From positions 63,035 through 122,599 of the forward strand of contig NZ_CAJNOB010000056.1 of the NCBI RefSeq assembly GCF_905250085.1: DNA of 59,565 nucleotides, written 5' to 3'. Source of the stretch: Candidatus Methylacidithermus pantelleriae (GTDB lineage: Bacteria > Verrucomicrobiota > Verrucomicrobiia > Methylacidiphilales > Methylacidiphilaceae). Both the position numbers and the translations under genes were made by a program. A model generated the notes under the pieces. That model was not told the origin of the DNA. It made no database searches and saw only the letters and a program-made list of their open reading frames with translations. Positions 28,042 to 37,815 of the stretch are shown here, piece by piece. The stretch's first letter is position 1, and each line of letters begins with the position of its first letter.

Positions 28042-28606
28042 CTGAAGTTCACTGCGTGGGCCTAGCGGCAGGATGTTGGTGACAAGACGGCTTGGCGGAT
28101 CTGGAAGGAGGGATGTTTGCCTCTTGCCGGAGAGAAAAGTTACTGACCGGGACCGTAATGGTGCCTGCGGAGGCGGCAGCACCCGATCATGTCGCTCTTC
28201 ACGCGCGGGTGTCGAGCGTCGATCCAACAGCGGATTGCGGGAGACAATGGGCTTGGGTTCTCCCGAGTTGGCTTCTCCAACAAACCGTTGCGGATCGTTA
28301 AGGCCGTCAACGAGGTCGGCTCCGGGATGAAGGGCCATCGCAGAGGGGTCGTTGGGCAGGTCTATGATCCAAAGGTTTTCGTCGTCCTGGTCGAGTAGCT
28401 CGACCGGCTGATGGGCCTCGGTTCCGAGTAGCCCGAGGAGGCATTGGGTGCGTAGAGTAGATCTATCCTGGTGGGGGGGTCCGAATGAAAGGACTGACGA
28501 TATCGTGCGTGGCCCATATGCGGTCAGCGTTTCGTTGTGTGCCAGCCGGTACGGAAAGAGATCCGCGCGGAACCGCGCAAAGAAGGCGCTCGAAGCAATC
28601 GCATAA
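28042..28606 (+). pseudogene. tnpA: IS607 tnpA serine recombinase remnant, copy A
   Basis: Frame-shifted pieces run in order: start-codon position reads CTG, then FTAWA, a stop, RQDVGDKTAWRIWKEG (the MerR-like helix-turn-helix), TGTVMVPAEAAAPDHVALHARVSSVDPTAD split across a shift (the catalytic serine in RVSS is intact), then GMKGHRRGVVGQV and FVVLVE matching GSGMNGHRRGLVGQV..VGVILVE. It ends at TAA (28604-28606). Stops inside the helix-turn-helix and several shifts make it dead. Confidence 0.75.
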
Positions 28607-30172
28607 GGAGGCTCTCCATTTCACAGGAGGGAGACGTTTGAGGCTCATACTGGAAGAGGGTTTCGCCTCGTAACACCTATGCGGCGCTCTCCGAGTGGGT
28701 GGAGCGAAGTTTTTTTCTGCCACATGCGGGTCCGTATTTCGATGAAGAAGCGTAAGCGATCGTTCCTGCCACGGTTTGGCTGGATCCCGCAAGAGTTCTC
28801 TAGCCGCCGGGTCCAAGCTCGGGGGAAAAACGGGTTTGAGCCGCCAACGGCGGCCCAAGCTCATGGAGGGAAGCTAAGGAGCGGGATTCGGAAGAGCGGA
28901 AAGGTGATCCGCAAGCTCAAGCAAAAGATGCCGGGATCGGGCGTTTTGCCCGAGAAAAGCCGCCTGACCATCCTCGGGACGAAACTCCCTGCGCCCCTGG
29001 CCGAAGAGGAGTCCCCAGCGGCTGCGTCTCTCTTTGGGTTCCCGCCGCCTCTTCCCGTAAAAAATGTTTCTTCGAAGAAAACCGATGCGCCAACCCATGC
29101 GGACTGGAAGAAAAATGGGCAGGCGGAGCGGAGGACTGAGTTCTTTCTGCTCGGGTCGGAGGACAAGACCCCTGGTAATCCATCCTGCCAAGCCAGGGTA
29201 TCCCCGGACAGGAACCTATCGGGTTTTTCGGTTGCGGCTACCGGAAGGATGGGGGAGCCGGAGCCAATCCCTGGTTTTTCAAGGCCTGCGTTTCACCTAC
29301 GGCCAAAAGGTGATCCTCCAGGCTCTTTCCGCCGGCGGGATGGTGACCGGGAGAATCCTAGAAGGGGGTAAACTCGTCCCGAAGCCGCAGGGATCCCAGC
29401 TTAAGCTAGCGGTTCGTGCGGGAGCAAACCAGGGGTGGCGGGTAATGGCCAAGCGTCAAGGGGAGGACCCCTTGGGCAATCTCGTGAGAATCCCCGCGAT
29501 CGGACTCAATCTCCAGGGGAAAAGCGAGGAAAAGGCCAAAGCGAACGTTGCTACTGTGTGCCAAACGATTGCTTGGGTCTTTGCTAAAATCGGGCAAGCC
29601 CCTTGGAATCGAACGATGGGATCTCCCCAAGAGGAAGCTCAAACTCCGAGTCGGTGGATCCCGTTCGGGCCCGCTTGGCTCTTTTCCTTCGCCAAGGCCA
29701 AGGAGATCACCGGGGTGAAGTCGGCTTCGTTTCGCGCGCGACTCAAGCTCATCGAAGTCGACCGGCCCTAGACGTCTGGGATGGATGCGGTCAACTAGGC
29801 GCGTCGTCGGGGTACGAGTTCTTACGAGCGCGCGGTCGCGTGACGTCGGCCGGAGAGGATTGGGTCTCTCCGAACGCCCATCTGTGGCAGAGGTAGTCGT
29901 GCCGATTCGCAATGGCCATCATGTCAGCTTGGCCTTACCCGCAAGCAATCCGACGAAGCATGTATGGTCGTTTTCCTATGGCGGGGTTCACAAGAGACTC
30001 AAAAAAGGGCGTCTCCCGCGCATGCCCTCCTCGGGAGGCAATGGAGGGCCTCCCGCACTTATGTCGCCGAAAAGGCGGGACTGGCCGCGACGGGGGCTTT
30101 GCCGGTGAAACGCCCCGCGCCAATCGTCGGCGGGGCTGTTCGGCCGGCGTCTCGGACGATCCTCCCTGGTAG
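28607..30172 (+). pseudogene. tnpB: TnpB remnant of IS607 copy A
   Basis: Ordered matches to the TnpB of this subfamily: AASLFGFPPPL and DWKKNGQAERRTEFF early, GLRFTYGQKVILQAL in the middle, then LGNLVRIPAIGLNLQGKSEE, which corresponds to the region just after the RuvC-like first aspartate. The aspartate segment itself ([15 protein letters not shown] in copy C) is missing here through an internal deletion. PTKHVWSFSYGG and the final SDDPPW close the gene at 30172. The active site is incomplete and frameshifts are present. Confidence 0.75.
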
Positions 30173-30198
30173 GGGACTGGTTGTCTCTTTTTTAGGGG

Positions 30199-31575
30199 TT
30201 ACAGCTCGACGGGTTCTCCTGGCGGAGGAATAACCACTTTCATCCCGGGACAAAGGGTTCCCAATTGGTGGGCAAACCATTCTAGGGAAGGTGGATCACC
30301 GTGGACCAGCACGCAGATCCTGGGACGGCAGCACAGGATAAAATGCAAAAGATCTTCCCGTTGGGCATGCGCGGTTAGATCGAAACGGTTCACCTCGCAC
30401 AGAACGGGTTCTTCCCCTGCCTCCTCATGAAGAACGACGGAGGAGCCTCGGGGGGTGGCCAGGAGACGACCCGCGGGGGAATCTGGGTCTGTATACCCTA
30501 CAAAGTAAATGCTATGTTCTTCCCGAGCCAGAAGTCTTCGCGCCACCAGATACGAGGGGGTATTCTCGGTCAGCATCCCAGAAGAAATGAGGTAGATTTT
30601 AGGCCGGTTTTTCGGCGGGAATTCCACGGGTTTTCTAGGGTCCATGATCTGCGGCTCAATGTCCGCCAAAAGACGAAGCCCGGGATGGAGTCGAAAGGAA
30701 CGGCGCGCTAAGCGATCGTAGATCGACGATAAACTTTTCCCCAGCCCGCTGATGACAATCGGGCAACGGCGGATCCGTTGCTCCTTTCGAAGAAAGTAAA
30801 GGGCGGCCAAAAGTTCCTGCGTCTTTCCCAGGGCAAAGACGGGGATGAGTACACTCCCTCCCCGGGCAAAGGTGGCTTCGATGGAAACGGCCAACCGTTC
30901 CAGCTCCGACTCTCGAGTGGCCCCGTTGGGCATGGTTTGGGAGCCCCGCGTCGTCTCGACAATGAGAACGTCCATTGCTCGGGTTGGGAACGATGCCTGC
31001 GGCATGAGCGTCTGGTCTTGAAAGCTCACGTCCCCGGTGTAGAAAATCGATCGGCCCCGATGGTGAATTTCAATCCCCACGGCCCCCAGAACATGTCCGG
31101 CCGGGTGGTAACGAAAGGTGAGAGATTCCTGTCGCGGATGAGGAAGCCCGTCCAAGGACCATTCCTTGCCTGGCTGGCAAATCTCAAATCGTTGAAGGCA
31201 TTGGTCGACCTCCCGATGGGTATAGAGGGGATAGGATGTGATATTGCGTGCGGCTCGCTGTTTGAGCATGACTTCTACGGAGTTATGCAAAAGAGCCTCG
31301 GCAATATGGGCCGTGGCCTCTGTGGCAAAAACTTTTGCTTCCGGTTGGAGGCGAAGGACCAAGGGTAGTGCCCCGATATGGTCATGATGGGCATGGCTTA
31401 GGAGAACGGCTTGAAGGGGGTAACCAGCTAGGAGTTTCAAGTTGGGGGTTGCCTCTTCGCCTTCCAGCCGCGGGTGCATCCCCGCATCCAAAAGGAGGCA
31501 GCCGTCCGTGCCAAAATCCAAGAGGTATGAATTGGCCCCGATCTCGTTAGCGCGCGTTAGATTGATGAACTTCAC
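30199..31575 (-). CDS. Metallo-beta-lactamase/beta-CASP RNA-processing nuclease-like protein
   Basis: A 458-residue two-domain protein of the MBL-fold/beta-CASP family. Metal-binding motif HAHHDHIGAL and second-site GHVLGA and YTGDVSF are present, with the beta-CASP signatures PVFALGKTQELL and ISSGML, and the C-terminal FDLTAHAQREDLLHF and VHGDPPSLEWF. The family includes endo/exoribonucleases (CPSF73, YSH1, archaeal FttA and bacterial YsdC-like enzymes), so RNA processing is likely but untested. A GTG at 31575 begins the recognisable fold (KFINLTRANEIGANS). It diverges from polA over about 340 bases. Confidence 0.85.
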   Translation of the reverse strand: MKFINLTRANEIGANSYLLDFGTDGCLLLDAGMHPRLEGEEATPNLKLLAGYPLQAVLLSHAHHDHIGALPLVLRLQPEAKVFATEATAHIAEALLHNSVEVMLKQRAARNITSYPLYTHREVDQCLQRFEICQPGKEWSLDGLPHPRQESLTFRYHPAGHVLGAVGIEIHHRGRSIFYTGDVSFQDQTLMPQASFPTRAMDVLIVETTRGSQTMPNGATRESELERLAVSIEATFARGGSVLIPVFALGKTQELLAALYFLRKEQRIRRCPIVISGLGKSLSSIYDRLARRSFRLHPGLRLLADIEPQIMDPRKPVEFPPKNRPKIYLISSGMLTENTPSYLVARRLLAREEHSIYFVGYTDPDSPAGRLLATPRGSSVVLHEEAGEEPVLCEVNRFDLTAHAQREDLLHFILCCRPRICVLVHGDPPSLEWFAHQLGTLCPGMKVVIPPPGEPVEL

Positions 31576-31916
31576 CTGACTTTGCCCAAGATTCCTCCAC
31601 CCTTGGGTTTTGGTTTCGGTGGCTGGCGGCAACAAGAAACATGTTTACTACGAAAAAGAAGAAACTTGGACTCTCTGTCAAGGTTTCCCCGAGGGCCTTG
31701 GAGACCAGCAGGTGGGCCGAGCTTTTTTTGCAGGTCCTGGTTGGGTCAAAGAAAGACCGGGGCAGCCAGGTTGACCCAAAAGGCAAAGAGAAGCGCGCTG
31801 CAGAGCTCGGTCTATCGTAAGACCTTCTCGTTTTCGCAGCGTTGGGAAGGGCTTGGGCCCTTTTGGGCATACTTTCGTTGGCTAACCCGGTCAAGGTGGC
31901 TAGAGTTAGGTCAACA

Positions 31917-34673
31917 TTGAGCGACTGCGAGCAACGCAGGCTTTTCCTTTTAGACGGTATGGCTCTTGCCTACCGGGCGCACTTTGTTTTTTTAAGCCGC
32001 CCGGTTCGGACCTCCTCTGGGTTAAACACCTCAGCTGTGTTTGGGTTTACCAACACGCTCCTCCAACTCCTCAAGAAGGAGAAACCTACTCACCTCTGCG
32101 CCGCTTTTGATACGGAGGGTCCTACTCTGCGCCACGAGCAATACCAGGCCTACAAGGCGACGCGCCAAGAAATGCCCGAGGATCTTTCCCAGGCACTTCC
32201 TTACATCTTCTTGCTGTTAGAAGCTTTTCGGATCCCAGTTCTACGGTATCCGGGGTTTGAGGCGGATGATCTAATGGGAACCTTGGCAAAACGAGCCGAG
32301 AGGGAGGGTTTTTACGTCTTTCTTGTGAGTCCCGATAAGGATCTCGCGCAACTGGTTTCCGACCGGATCTTTTGGTACCGGCCTGCTCGGATGGGGGACT
32401 CGGCAGAAATCTGGGGAGTGTCAGAGGTCTGCAAGCGATGGGGGATTCAAAGACCGGACCAGCTGGTTGATATCCTCGCTCTGGTTGGGGACAGTTCCGA
32501 CAATATCCCCGGGGTGCCGGGTATTGGCGAAAAAACGGCTTCTGCTCTCATTTCCCGGTTCGGTAGCCTGGAGAATCTTTTGGCACATCTTGCGGCAATC
32601 GAAGGGAAACTCGGGCAGAGGCTCCGGGAAGGGCAGGAGCAAGCGCGTGTAAGCAAGCGCCTAGTAACCATCCACTGTGATGTTCCCCTGGCTGTGGATT
32701 GGAAGGAATTGGAGGTCCGGGAGCCGGACTGGGAGCGTGTAAAGGAGATTTTTACGCGGCTAGAGTTTCACAGCCTGGCCAAGCGGCTCTTTGGGGAGGA
32801 GAGTCCCCCTGCGAGAACGAGACCGTCTTTTCCCCAGCTTGAGTTTGAGCTTCCGGCAGAACGGCCTCTCTACCTGGCCGCCCAAGGGGAGGAGAGAGCG
32901 CCGGAGTGTCATCTTTTGGAGAAGGAAGCGGATTGGAGCCTTTTTTTTCAAAGCTTGGACAAACCCTCCGCGCTTGCCTTGCATTGGGAAGTCGACTCGC
33001 CTGATCCCAAAAAAGCTCGGCTTTTGGCGCTTGGCTTTTCCGTTCGACGAGGTGAGGCCTGGTATGTGGCGTTGGCCCAAGAGGGATCCGCGGGAGCGTG
33101 GTGGGAGAAACTGGCTCCCCTCTTGGCGGATCCCACCGTTGAAAAGATCGGCCATAATATGAAATTTTTTCTTTCAGTCTTGCGCTGGCAGGGCAAGGAC
33201 CTCTCGGGACCCTTTTTTGATACGCTTCTTGCCCACTACGTGCTGGAACCGGAAGCCCGGCATGATTGGGAGAGCTTGGTCGCGGCAACCCTTGGGGTTC
33301 GGATAACGGGTGCGGAGTCGCCGGAAAAACAAGGGCTCCAAGAGCGCGCTCGCCAGGCGGGAGAAAAACTTCAGCTCCTTTGGGCACTTCGCCAGCAGTT
33401 GGAACGAGAGATTCGTGCACGCAAGCAGGAACGGGTCTTCTATGAGATTGAGTGTCCCTTGGTTCCCGTGCTGGTTGCGATGGAAATAACGGGCGTTACC
33501 ATTGATGTCAATGCCCTGGAGGACTATGGCGCGCTTCTGCAAGCAGAGCTCGCCCGTATAACAGAGGAGATCTGGGAGCTGGCCGGGATCCCTTTTAATC
33601 TTAATTCTCCCAAACAGCTTGGGGAAGTTCTCTTCGAACGGCTTGGGTTGGAGGGGAGCGGCAAAAAGACCCCGACCGGGCAGTACGCAACCGGGGAGGC
33701 AGAACTTGTTAAGCTGGCGTCACGCTACCCGATCGTTGCCAAAATCCTGGAATATCGCTCGCTGGTAAAATTGAAAAACACCTATGTCGATACTCTCCCC
33801 ACATGGATTTTTCCCCAAACTGGGCGGATTCACTGCACATGGAATCAGGCGGTCACAGCCACCGGTCGTTTGCAGTGCGAGAACCCTAACCTCCAAAACA
33901 TTCCCGTTCGTACCGAAAAAGGAAAAGAAATCCGCAAGGCCTTTGTTCCCAGGGGACCGGGTTACGTGTTGGCTTCTGCTGACTACTCGCAGATTGAGTT
34001 ACGGATCATGGCCGCCCTTTCTGGGGATCCGGGCCTGCGGGAAGCGTTTTTGAGCGGGACCGACATCCACCGGGCCACTGCCTCTCGGATCTTTGGCGTG
34101 GGTGTCGAGGAGGTGACCCCCGCCATGCGGCGTACTGCGAAAATGGTCAATTTTGGGATCATGTACGGCATTTCTCCCTTTGGGCTAGCCCAGAGGCTTG
34201 GCATTGCAAAAACCGAAGCGGCCGAGATCATTAACCAGTACTTCAATCAGTACCCGGGGGTCCGGACCTATATTGAGCGGACCCTCGAGTTTTGCCGGGA
34301 ACACGGCTATGTGGAGACGGTGACAGGTCGAAGGAGGTACCTTCCGGATATTGGCTCGGCTAATCAAACGGTGCGTCACGCAGCTGAGCGCAATGCGATT
34401 AACGCTCCCATTCAAGGAACGGCGGCGGATCTCATCAAACTGGCGATGATCCGGGTGCATCAGGGATTAGAACGTCAAGGTGCCCGGACCCGATTGATTC
34501 TCCAAGTTCATGATGAACTTCTCTTGGATGTCTGGTCAGAAGAGAGGGAGAATCTTTTACCCTGGGTGGTCAAGGAGATGCGAGAAGCTTTGGATCTAGG
34601 CATTCCGATTGAGGTTCACGTGGGCGTTGGGCGAAACTGGCTGGAAGCTGGGGAATCCCAACAAAGCCTGTGA
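31917..34673 (+). CDS. polA: DNA polymerase I with inactive 3'-5' exonuclease domain
   Basis: PolA fills gaps and removes RNA primers. The product (918 residues from TTG at 31917; frame open from 31842) has the 5'-nuclease domain first (LLDGMALAYRAHF, AAFDTEGPTLRHEQYQAYKA, VSPDKDLAQL, GDSSDNIPGVPGIGEKTA). A degenerate exonuclease domain follows: the DxE motif region reads ALHWEVDS, the NxxxD region reads KIGHNMKFF, and the third carboxylate region reads RARQAGEKL. The polymerase domain has motif A DYSQIELRIMA, motif B RRTAKMVNFGIMYG and motif C LQVHDELLLD intact. TTG at 31917 follows a possible TTAGGTC ribosome site. It diverges from the beta-CASP nuclease gene and converges with a GNAT gene. 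Confidence 0.93.
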   Translation: MSDCEQRRLFLLDGMALAYRAHFVFLSRPVRTSSGLNTSAVFGFTNTLLQLLKKEKPTHLCAAFDTEGPTLRHEQYQAYKATRQEMPEDLSQALPYIFLLLEAFRIPVLRYPGFEADDLMGTLAKRAEREGFYVFLVSPDKDLAQLVSDRIFWYRPARMGDSAEIWGVSEVCKRWGIQRPDQLVDILALVGDSSDNIPGVPGIGEKTASALISRFGSLENLLAHLAAIEGKLGQRLREGQEQARVSKRLVTIHCDVPLAVDWKELEVREPDWERVKEIFTRLEFHSLAKRLFGEESPPARTRPSFPQLEFELPAERPLYLAAQGEERAPECHLLEKEADWSLFFQSLDKPSALALHWEVDSPDPKKARLLALGFSVRRGEAWYVALAQEGSAGAWWEKLAPLLADPTVEKIGHNMKFFLSVLRWQGKDLSGPFFDTLLAHYVLEPEARHDWESLVAATLGVRITGAESPEKQGLQERARQAGEKLQLLWALRQQLEREIRARKQERVFYEIECPLVPVLVAMEITGVTIDVNALEDYGALLQAELARITEEIWELAGIPFNLNSPKQLGEVLFERLGLEGSGKKTPTGQYATGEAELVKLASRYPIVAKILEYRSLVKLKNTYVDTLPTWIFPQTGRIHCTWNQAVTATGRLQCENPNLQNIPVRTEKGKEIRKAFVPRGPGYVLASADYSQIELRIMAALSGDPGLREAFLSGTDIHRATASRIFGVGVEEVTPAMRRTAKMVNFGIMYGISPFGLAQRLGIAKTEAAEIINQYFNQYPGVRTYIERTLEFCREHGYVETVTGRRRYLPDIGSANQTVRHAAERNAINAPIQGTAADLIKLAMIRVHQGLERQGARTRLILQVHDELLLDVWSEERENLLPWVVKEMREALDLGIPIEVHVGVGRNWLEAGESQQSL

Positions 34674-34811
34674 AGAAAAACGCAGGCCCAGAGAGAGCGA
34701 TGGGATGCTCTTCTTTTGCAGCCGGACGGGAAAGACTGTTTTTGGCCGAAAACACTCCACAACCACTAGTGGTCCTCCCTGCCCTCCCAAAAGTGGCTTT
34801 AGGAAACGCCA

Positions 34812-35324
34812 CTAGGTTGGGGGTAAATCGAGGTCTTGCAGGCTCCGGTACATGATCCAAACGTCGACCAGTCCCTTTTCTTTGTGCCGAAAAGCGTTCG
34901 GGATAACCCCCACGACGCGAAAACCGAGGCTTTTCCATAGTCGCACGGCGGGTGTGTTGGTGCTAACCACAAAGTTAAATTGCATGGCCTCGTAGCCCAT
35001 CCTGCGCGCCTCGCCGAGCGCATGAAGTGCCATTGCCCGGCCAATGCCTTGCCTTCGGTAGGCCGGGTCGACGATGAAAAAGGCGTTGGCTACGTGGCTT
35101 CCCCTGCCGGGCTGGTTGGCTCGAAGCCCATATGCTCCCAGAACATCTCCTTTTTCCACGGCCACAAAGCTCCGCACCCCCTCTCCAAACCACATATCCC
35201 AAACTCGTTGCCGGGTGAGCCACGGTTCGTCCTGTGGATAGCTCTCCCCTTCCTCGACCACACGACGGAAGATCTCCCAGATACGGGGAAAATCTTCCGT
35301 TCCGGTAGGCCGAATGAGGGGCAT
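34812..35324 (-). CDS. GNAT-family N-acetyltransferase
   Basis: A 170-residue acyltransferase of the GNAT fold. The acetyl-CoA-binding motif is RRQGIGRAMALHAL, preceded by NAFFIVDPAYR, and the C-terminal FNFVVSTNTPAVRLWKSLGF is typical of a subgroup of toxin/stress-type or protein acetyltransferases. The ATG at 35324 begins the fold; a TTG at 35342 would add six residues. Substrate unknown. It converges with polA; the 138 bases between the stops hold a perfect palindrome ACCACTAGTGGT (34762-34773) but no clear terminator. Confidence 0.82.
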   Translation of the reverse strand: MPLIRPTGTEDFPRIWEIFRRVVEEGESYPQDEPWLTRQRVWDMWFGEGVRSFVAVEKGDVLGAYGLRANQPGRGSHVANAFFIVDPAYRRQGIGRAMALHALGEARRMGYEAMQFNFVVSTNTPAVRLWKSLGFRVVGVIPNAFRHKEKGLVDVWIMYRSLQDLDLPPT

Positions 35325-35479
35325 GGAAAAGTCGGAACTCAAAAAAGAAAGAGAATAAGCCAGGTTTCCGATTTTTTGGCCAATCTTTGAGAGAATGTTC
35401 TATTTTGGGTCGGATAGGGGAAAGGAGGGATTCCCGTAGAACACCGGGTCTCTTCCTCAGCTAGGGAGAATCGCTTCTG

Positions 35480-36478
35480 TTACGTTTGGGCGTTTACAGG
35501 ATCTGCCCGGCGAAAGGTGCTCATCCAGGAACCGAGCAAAAGTACCAACGCCCATCCCCATTGGATCCAACCTAGCCTTTCTCCAAACAAAAGGCGCGAT
35601 AAAAGGAGTGTCCCCAGTGGACAAAGGAACTGCACAGTGACGGCCACCACTGCCCCCAATCGGGTGATGCAAGTGTAGTAAAGAACGTGCCCAAGCCCGA
35701 TACAAAGAACGGCGGAAACGACGAGAAGAACGGTTGCTCGAACGGGAGCGTGAAGGATTTCCGACGGTCGCCCTATCAGAAGCGTTGGAAAAAAAAGGAG
35801 AACCGAAGTCAAACCTGAGATCCACGTGAAACTAGCCACTGGACCCATGGCATCCGAAGGTTGCTTGGCAAAAACCGTGTACAGACTCCACGCCAACGAC
35901 GCCCCAAGTGCCCACCCCAAGCAAAGCGGATTGACCCGGAAGGTCGAGTTTTCCGGAACGACCAGTCCCGCCGTTCCACACAAAGCAAGCGCAAGACCAG
36001 TCCAGTAGGAAGCCTGGCGCACGATGGGCCGCTCGTCGGGCAAGTGCCAGAAGGCTAGAAGGGCGGTCAACGGAACGGAAAGCCGTAAAAGGACCGTGAG
36101 GGTTCCGGGGGGTAACCCTTTCAAGGCTTCCGTTTGCGCAATCTGGTGAAAGGCATTGGGGAAAGCGGCCACAAGGCACGGTAAGAAGGCCCTCCGCCAC
36201 GGGACGCGTTGAGCCCGAAACGTTTTCCATCCCCACGGGAGTGTGGTGAGAAAACCCACGGTGTAGCGGTAGAAATTCTGGGTGCAGGGATCAAAGTAGC
36301 GCAAAAGGTAGTACATAAAAAGGGCGGGTGTCGCCCACAGAACCGTAAGGACGACAAGGAAAAACCTATCGCTAGCAAGAAGGGAACGGTGGGGAAAACC
36401 TGAACAATGTTTCCTTGGAGGAGTCATCAGTCTCTTGTTTGGGACGGAGGAAAAACCACGAGAAAGGCTTCTTTCCAT
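35480..36478 (-). CDS. EamA/DMT-family membrane transporter
   Basis: A 332-residue protein with about ten hydrophobic segments and internal EamA duplication (first half from FFLVVLTVLWATPALF; second half from LGWALGASLAWSLYTVFAK). Members of the drug/metabolite transporter superfamily export amino acids, nucleosides or other small metabolites; the substrate here is unknown. TVQFLCPLGTLLLSRLLFGE is the usual conserved end of the second repeat. The ATG at 36478 has AGGA just upstream; an ATG at 36427 is also possible. It starts 11 bases after the tRNA-Phe gene on the same strand, so both may share a transcript. Confidence 0.85.
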   Translation of the reverse strand: MERSLSRGFSSVPNKRLMTPPRKHCSGFPHRSLLASDRFFLVVLTVLWATPALFMYYLLRYFDPCTQNFYRYTVGFLTTLPWGWKTFRAQRVPWRRAFLPCLVAAFPNAFHQIAQTEALKGLPPGTLTVLLRLSVPLTALLAFWHLPDERPIVRQASYWTGLALALCGTAGLVVPENSTFRVNPLCLGWALGASLAWSLYTVFAKQPSDAMGPVASFTWISGLTSVLLFFPTLLIGRPSEILHAPVRATVLLVVSAVLCIGLGHVLYYTCITRLGAVVAVTVQFLCPLGTLLLSRLLFGERLGWIQWGWALVLLLGSWMSTFRRADPVNAQT

Positions 36479-36489
36479 GGGTCCTAAAC

Positions 36490-36562
<73 letters not shown>

Positions 36563-37203
36563 TCTACCGTCAGGCGCACCCAGTTTTCTCTCCTACCTGG
36601 CCAGACCCAAAGGAGAGATTCAAAAGGGCTATCTTCTAGCGATAATGTATGGGTGCAACGTAATGGAGAAAGCTTACCCAGCCAAAAGGTTTTCGGATAG
36701 TCTCGACTGGGTTTCCAAGCGCTCTTGGTCGATCCAATTTGGGAGGAAAAAAAGAGTTGGTCCGAACGAATCCCGCGAAGCCTCATGACCAAGGGAGTTT
36801 GTAGGGCCTGTGCATGGAAGATGGATGCTCCCGTCATTAGAGTTACCCGGCCAGAGGTTTGCGTGCCGCTCATGTTCGCTCCCTTTGGAAAAGGGAGCTT
36901 ATCGGAAAAGCGAGCGACAGCAAGCTTGGTTCTGTGATTTTGCCCGAAGGATGGGGAGTAACTGCAGCGACAAGAGGCAGACTCAATCGCTTAGGACGGA
37001 GGGCAAAAGAGCTTTCCAAAACGGGGGCTTGGGGTCCGAGGTGAGTGATTCCTGCATCAGGTCTGAAGTGGAGTCGGGAAGAAAGTTGCCAAAAAGAAAG
37101 GCGAGCGGGGCGAACTGGCGGAAGAGGAAACGCAGGCAAAGATCAGCGCGGGCGGTTTGGCACGCGGAGCAAACGGCCCATGAGTGGGTTGGAGCTTGCC
37201 AGG
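36563..37203. other. Intergenic region, about 640 bases, nothing recognised
   Basis: Lies between tRNA-Phe and the left end of IS607 copy B. A minus-strand open frame at 36553-36873 overlaps the tRNA and has no family match. The promoter of the tRNA/EamA transcript should be here. Confidence 0.35.
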
Positions 37204-37252
37204 AGCTAAAAATAGAGCAAAGACACAAGGCTCTGTATCGCAGCATGTCCGA

Positions 37253-37815
37253 ATGAGGTTGAGTACAGCGGCCACGCGGCAGGGTGTTGGTTACAAGACG
37301 GCTTGGCGGATGTGGAGGAGGGTGTTTCCCTGTTCCTCCAGAATGAATTGCCGACCGGGACGGTAATCGTTGTATCCGGAGGCGCTACTACCCCGCGGGG
37401 CGGCTTTCTACGCGCGGATGTGCAAACGCCGATGGAAAAGCCCGATTGAGACAAACCATTCGCTTGGATTCTCCGAGTTGGCTCTCAAGCAAGCCCTTGC
37501 GGATCGTCAAGGCCGTCAAGAAGGGTACTTCTGGGAGAAACGATCATCGCAGAGGGGTCGTTAGCCAGCTGCGTGATCCCGAAGGTTGGCGCTGTCCTGG
37601 TAGAGCATCGCCGCCGGCTAATGCGCTTCGGTTTCGAGTGCGGGGAAAAAGCATTGGCCACGCAGAGTCGATCCATCCTGGTGGTGGATCCCATTGAGAT
37701 GAGCGACGATATCGTGCGCGAGCTCCACGAGGTTCTTGATTGTCTCTGTGGGAGGCTTTACCAGAAAAAATCCGCGCAGAGAACCCTCCCAAGAAGGCGC
37801 TCGGAGCCGTTCCGA
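37253..37815 (+). pseudogene. tnpA: IS607 tnpA serine recombinase remnant, copy B
   Basis: It keeps the best start of the four copies: an ATG at 37253 followed in one frame by MRLSTAATRQGVGYKTAWRM, the MerR-like helix-turn-helix of IS607 TnpA. Then come PTGTVIVV..., a catalytic segment with one extra base (ATGTGCAAACGCC) so that RVSS is lost, and VGAVLVEHRRRLMRFGFE matching VGVIVVEHRDRLMRFGFE. It finishes with SILVVDPIEMSDDIV..LHEVLDCLCGRLYQKKSAQ. Frames change at least three times. Confidence 0.75.

Larger units (their letters stand above)
27993..30190 (+). mobile_element. Degenerate IS607-family element, copy A
   Basis: About 2.2 kb of tnpA + tnpB remains. The left end starts with AGCGAAAAAAGATAGG, matching the left ends of copies B-D (37204, 49827, 57878). 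The right end, just past tnpB, shares CCTGGTAGGGGA.TGGTTGTCT with copy C before diverging near 30185. It is the only copy in which the catalytic-serine segment of tnpA stays in frame. It lies 12 bases after a glycosyltransferase stop and abuts the stop of the beta-CASP nuclease, so both ends fall at gene 3' ends. Confidence 0.8.

Noticed and set aside
29064-29771. 235-residue frame in IS607 copy A taken as an intact protein
   Set aside because: It is a piece of tnpB whose active-site segment is deleted and whose ends lie in other frames.
30778-31368. 196-residue + strand frame opposite the beta-CASP nuclease
   Set aside because: Antisense to conserved motifs HAHHDH and GHVLGA; no homology signal of its own.
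34762-34773. Perfect palindrome ACCACTAGTGGT between polA and the GNAT gene
   Set aside because: No loop and no T-run, so it is not a good terminator; too short to claim a binding site without other copies.
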